Source: Piscinibacter sp. | GTDB taxonomy: Bacteria; Pseudomonadota; Gammaproteobacteria; Burkholderiales; Burkholderiaceae_C | Reading direction: 5' to 3' | Assembly: GCA_016706565.1 (NCBI GenBank) | Contig: JADJJI010000006.1 | Span: 124,001-188,000 of the forward strand | Length of the DNA stretch: 64,000 bases | Shown here: positions 60,230-64,000 of the stretch, piece after piece | Layout: the number at the start of each line of letters is the position of its first letter | Numbering within the stretch: position 1 is the stretch's first letter | The notes under the pieces: model-generated | Told to the model about the DNA's origin: nothing | Databases searched by the model: none | Seen by the model: only the letters and a program-made list of their open reading frames with translations | Program-made: the position numbers and the translations under genes

Positions 60230-61133
60230 GGCCGCACTCGGACTGCGCGAAGGCCGCTGGGCCCCCGCCGTTTCCGGGCAGCGACGGTTGCGCATCGGCC
60301 GCGTGCTGCTGTACGCGGTGCTGTCGCTGTTCGCGCTGTACTACCTCGCGCCACTCTACGTGATGGTGGCCACCTCGCTGAAGTCGGCCGAGGAGCTGCG
60401 TGAGGCCTCGATCTTCGCGCTGCCGCATGCCGCGCAGCTGGACACCTGGCGCCACGCCTGGAGCGAGGTCTGCATCAGCGTCAGCTGCGGCGGCATGCGG
60501 CCGTACTTCGTCAACTCGCTGGTGGTGGTGGTGCCGGCGGTGCTGATCTCCACGCTGATCGGCGCGATCAACGGCTATGCGCTGGCCGCATGGCGCTTCC
60601 CGGGCTCGAACCTGCTGTTCGGCCTGCTGCTGTTCAGCTGCTTCATTCCCTTCCAGGCCATCATCCTGCCGCTGGCGCAGCTGCTCGGCGCGGTCGGCCT
60701 GGCCAGCACGGGCACCGGCCTGGCGCTGACCTACATCGTCTACGGCCTGGGCTTCACGACGCTGTTCTTCCGCAACTTCTACGTCACCGTGCCGCGCGAA
60801 CTGGTGCGCGCAGCGACGATCGACGGCGCCGGCTTCTTCGCCATCTTCTGGCACATCATGCTGCCGATCTCGCTGCCGACGATCGTGGTCACGCTGATCT
60901 GGCAGTTCACGCAGATCTGGAACGACTTCCTGTTCGCCGTGACGCTGACCAACGGCGCCGGCCAGACGGCCACCGTCGCGCTCGGCAACCTGGTCAAGAC
61001 CTCGCAGGCCACCAAGCGCTACGACGTGGAGATGGCCGCGGCGATCATCACGGGGCTGCCCACCTTGCTGGTGTTCCTGCTGGCGGGCAAGTACTTCGTC
61101 CGCGGCCTGACCGCTGGCGCCGTGAAAGGCTGA
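60222..61133 (+). CDS. sugar ABC transporter permease (MalG/GtsC-like)
   Basis: A 303-aa second permease with six membrane segments and the EAA loop (VRAATIDGAGFFAIFWHIMLPIS). It overlaps the first permease gene by eight bases. Pairs with the upstream permease to form the channel. Confidence 0.92.
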   Translation: MAEAALGLREGRWAPAVSGQRRLRIGRVLLYAVLSLFALYYLAPLYVMVATSLKSAEELREASIFALPHAAQLDTWRHAWSEVCISVSCGGMRPYFVNSLVVVVPAVLISTLIGAINGYALAAWRFPGSNLLFGLLLFSCFIPFQAIILPLAQLLGAVGLASTGTGLALTYIVYGLGFTTLFFRNFYVTVPRELVRAATIDGAGFFAIFWHIMLPISLPTIVVTLIWQFTQIWNDFLFAVTLTNGAGQTATVALGNLVKTSQATKRYDVEMAAAIITGLPTLLVFLLAGKYFVRGLTAGAVKG

Positions 61134-61137
61134 TCGC

Positions 61138-62250
61138 GTGGCTTCGCTCGAGCTCATCGGTGTCTCCAAGAACTATGGCCGCGCCGAGGCGGTGCGCAAC
61201 GTGTCGCTCAGCGTGGGCGACGGCGAGTTCCTCGTGCTCGTCGGCCCGTCGGGCTGCGGCAAGAGCACGCTGCTGAACCTGATCGCCGGGCTGGAGCACA
61301 CCAGCAGCGGCGAAATCCGCATCGACGCACGGCGCGTCAACGAGGTGCACCCGAAGGACCGCGACATCGCGATGGTGTTCCAGTCCTACGCCCTGTACCC
61401 GAACATGACGGTCGAGCGCAACATCACCTTCGGGCTGCGCGCACGCGGCGTGCCGCGCGAAGTGCGCGAGGAAGCGCTGCGCAAGGTCGCCGCGATCCTG
61501 CAGATCGAGCCGCTGCTCGAGCGCCGGCCTGGGCAGCTTTCCGGCGGCCAGCGGCAACGTGTCGCGATGGGGCGGGCGATGGTGCGTGACCCGTCGATCT
61601 TCCTGTTCGACGAACCACTGTCGAACCTCGACGCCAAGCTGCGCCTGGAGATGCGCACCGAGATCAAGCGCCTGCACCAGCGCCTGGGCACCTCGGCCGT
61701 CTACGTGACGCACGACCAGATCGAGGCGATGACGCTGGCCACGCGCATCGCCGTGATGCGCGACGGCGTGCTCCAGCAATGCGCCGACCCGCGCACCGTG
61801 TTCGAGTCGCCGGCCAACATGTTCGTCGCCGACTTCATGGGCTCGCCGCCGATGAACTTCGTGCCGGCCACGCTGGTGCAGGAGGACGGCGCGCTCGGCG
61901 TGCACCTGCCGCGGCTCGGCCAGCCGGCGCTGTACGTGCCGCTGCCGCAGGCGCCGCAGCGCTATGCCGACTGGCTGGGCCGCGACGTGGTGTTCGGCGT
62001 GCGGCCGGAGCACCTGAGCGCGCCGCGCCCCGGCGTGGCCGCCGCCACGGACCGCGCCGTGCTCGACTGCCGCATCGACGTGGTCGAACCGACCGGCACC
62101 GACACGATGGTGTTCTTCACGCTGGGCGCCGTCGACATGGTCGCACGCGTCGATGCGCACACCTCGGTGCGGCCGGGCGAGGTGCTGCGCCTGGAAGTCG
62201 ACGCGGCGCGCACCAGCCTGTTCGACCCGCGCACCGGCCAGCGCATCTGA
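61138..62250 (+). CDS. sugar ABC transporter ATPase (MalK/UgpC-like)
   Basis: A 370-aa ATPase with GPSGCGKSTLLNLIAGLE, LSGGQRQRVAMGRAMV and FLFDEPLSNLDAKLR in the N-terminal half and a TOBE-type regulatory C terminus (MVFFTLGAVDMVARVDAH). The start is GTG at 61138, five bases after the permease stop. Completes the glucose-type importer. Confidence 0.94.
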   Translation: MASLELIGVSKNYGRAEAVRNVSLSVGDGEFLVLVGPSGCGKSTLLNLIAGLEHTSSGEIRIDARRVNEVHPKDRDIAMVFQSYALYPNMTVERNITFGLRARGVPREVREEALRKVAAILQIEPLLERRPGQLSGGQRQRVAMGRAMVRDPSIFLFDEPLSNLDAKLRLEMRTEIKRLHQRLGTSAVYVTHDQIEAMTLATRIAVMRDGVLQQCADPRTVFESPANMFVADFMGSPPMNFVPATLVQEDGALGVHLPRLGQPALYVPLPQAPQRYADWLGRDVVFGVRPEHLSAPRPGVAAATDRAVLDCRIDVVEPTGTDTMVFFTLGAVDMVARVDAHTSVRPGEVLRLEVDAARTSLFDPRTGQRI

Positions 62251-62310
62251 GAGTTCCCATGGCATGAGGACTTCGCCGCATGCCCAACCACGTGAGAAGA
62301 GGAGACCGAG

Positions 62311-63303
62311 ATGAAGACGACGATGTGGAAGATGACGGGCGTTGCACTGCTGGCTCTCGCGGCAGCCACGCCGGGATGGGCGCAGAAGAAGACGCTGGCC
62401 GTGGTGGTCAAGGGGCTGGACAACCCCTTCTTCACCGTGCTGGGCGACGGCTGCGCGCTGTGGAACAAGCAGAACCCGAACTCCGAGTACACCTGCCTCT
62501 ACACCGGCCCGGCCTCGAGCGCCGACGAAGCGGGCGAGGTGCAGATCGTCGAGGACCTGATCAACAAGGGCGTGGCCGGCATCGCGATCTCGCCATCCAA
62601 CGCGCCGGCGATGGCCAACATGCTCAAGGCCAAGAAGCCGAAGATGCCGATCATGACGATCGACGCCGACCTCGCCGCGGCCGACCGCGCGCTGCGCAAG
62701 ACCTACCTGGGCACCAACAACTACGACATGGGCGTGCTGATGGCAGGGCACCTGAAGCAGCACAAGCCCAAGGGTGGCAGCGTCTGCCTGCAGCTGGGCA
62801 ACGTGGCCGCCGACAACATCAATGCGCGGGCGGCGGGGTTCCGCGACACGATCAGCGGCAAGAAGGGCATAGCCCGGCTCAAGGGCGAAGGCGGCTGGAC
62901 CGAGATCGCAGGCTGCCCGGTGTTCACCAATGACCAGATCGACCTGGCCAACCAGCAGATGGCCGACGTGTTCACCAAGAACCCGAAGCTCGACGCCTTC
63001 ATCCTGATCGGCGGCTGGGCGCAGTTCGGCCCGCAGGCCTATGCGCAGGTGACCGATCAGGTCATGCCGCGCCTGAAGTCCAAGGAGCTGGTGATCATCG
63101 CCGGCGACACGCTGCCGCCGCAGCTCGACGCGCTGAAGGCCGGCCGCAGCCATGGGCAGATCGGCCAGCGCCCCTTCGAGATGGGGCTGCGCGCGCCGGC
63201 GGTGCTGATCGACCTGATCAACGGCAAGCAGGTGGCCGACCCGTTGTACACCGGCCTGGACGAGTGCACGGCAGCCAACCTGGGCAAGTGCCCGGCGAAG
63301 TGA
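62311..63303 (+). CDS. sugar ABC transporter substrate-binding protein (RbsB/FrcB-like)
   Basis: A 330-aa periplasmic binding protein with a signal peptide (GVALLALAAATPGWA). It shows LAVVVKGLDNPFFTVLGDG, GVAGIAISPSNAPAMANML and LGTNNYDMGVLMAGHL. It starts a second importer (with the ATPase encoded at 63366) of the ribose/fructose type. AGGAGACCGAG precedes the ATG. Confidence 0.92.
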   Translation: MKTTMWKMTGVALLALAAATPGWAQKKTLAVVVKGLDNPFFTVLGDGCALWNKQNPNSEYTCLYTGPASSADEAGEVQIVEDLINKGVAGIAISPSNAPAMANMLKAKKPKMPIMTIDADLAAADRALRKTYLGTNNYDMGVLMAGHLKQHKPKGGSVCLQLGNVAADNINARAAGFRDTISGKKGIARLKGEGGWTEIAGCPVFTNDQIDLANQQMADVFTKNPKLDAFILIGGWAQFGPQAYAQVTDQVMPRLKSKELVIIAGDTLPPQLDALKAGRSHGQIGQRPFEMGLRAPAVLIDLINGKQVADPLYTGLDECTAANLGKCPAK

Positions 63304-63312
63304 CGCCGCCGT

Positions 63313-63336
63313 CCGGGGTGCCCTCGGGCACCCCGG
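63313..63336 (+). terminator. strong hairpin between the binding-protein and ATPase genes
   Basis: CCGGGGTGCCC and GGGCACCCCGG are perfect reverse complements of 11 bases around TC, directly after the binding-protein gene. Hairpins here commonly attenuate transcription or protect the 5' message so that the binding protein is made in excess. No T-tract follows, so partial read-through is expected. Confidence 0.6.
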
Positions 63337-63365
63337 CGGCCTTCCCGACCGAACCCACGAAGCAC

Positions 63366-64000
<635 letters not shown>

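Overview
The window comes from a high-GC betaproteobacterium, most likely of the order Burkholderiales (Rubrivivax/Leptothrix/Methylibium-like). This is inferred from the strongly G/C-biased third codon positions, the gmk-rpoZ-spoT cluster with a convergent greB, a proteobacterial-type gshA and several betaproteobacterial-style neighbourhoods. No rRNA, tRNA or CRISPR array was seen.

Region 1 (1 to about 20.4 kb) is accessory DNA that looks like the maintenance and cargo part of an integrative conjugative element or integrated plasmid. It holds parA-parB, a small unknown protein, a DUF932 protein, a single-stranded DNA-binding protein and a RadC-type JAB protein. No integrase or transfer genes lie inside the window. 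Cargo genes are separated by related intergenic repeats, called R1 and R2 here. The cargo is (i) a HEPN-CBS fusion protein; (ii) a cyclophane-type RiPP cluster: a 58-residue precursor ending in Y-D-R-V-H-N-R-H-N-R, a radical SAM maturase, a 2-oxoglutarate/Fe(II) oxygenase and a HExxH-type hydroxylase; (iii) a PIN-domain toxin with a small upstream partner; (iv) an AbiE toxin-antitoxin pair; (v) a CIA30-like protein; (vi) a MauJ-like protein with a HEPN motif; and (vii) a four-gene operon of MerR regulator, VIT-VWA protein, a protein with a possible degenerate phospholipase-D-like region, and a protein carrying an EIQSDWH motif. Item vii is the best candidate for an undescribed conflict or defence system. 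Item ii is the clearest biosynthetic system.

Region 2 (20.6-25.5 kb) is a periplasmic copper-handling operon: a His-rich secreted protein, a small exported protein, a TolC/CusC-like outer-membrane lipoprotein, a Tat-exported multicopper oxidase, a cupredoxin, a CusF-like chaperone and a c-type cytochrome. Region 3 (25.6-29.4 kb) is core housekeeping: gmk, rpoZ, spoT and convergent greB.

Region 4 (29.4-46.5 kb) is mixed metabolism and regulation. It contains an FAD oxidoreductase, tartrate/malate-type dehydrogenase and ketopantoate-reductase-like run, an SDR plus PLP-enzyme pair, dienelactone hydrolase, a DksA-like protein, a DegP-like protease with an adenylate-forming ligase, a response regulator with a hybrid kinase, an FNR-family regulator divergent from a carbamoyltransferase-like pseudoenzyme under a good FNR box, an NAD-type isocitrate dehydrogenase and gshA.

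Region 5 (46.5-64 kb) is a sugar-uptake region. A seven-gene leftward operon (ribose-type ABC transporter, aldose dehydrogenase, lactonase-like amidohydrolase, two further dehydrogenases) diverges from a GntR regulator across a perfect inverted repeat. It is followed by a Gfo/Idh/MocA oxidoreductase behind a palindromic operator, a two-component system, a glucose-type (GtsABCD/MalK-like) ABC transporter, and the start of a second ribose/fructose-type ABC system cut by the window end.
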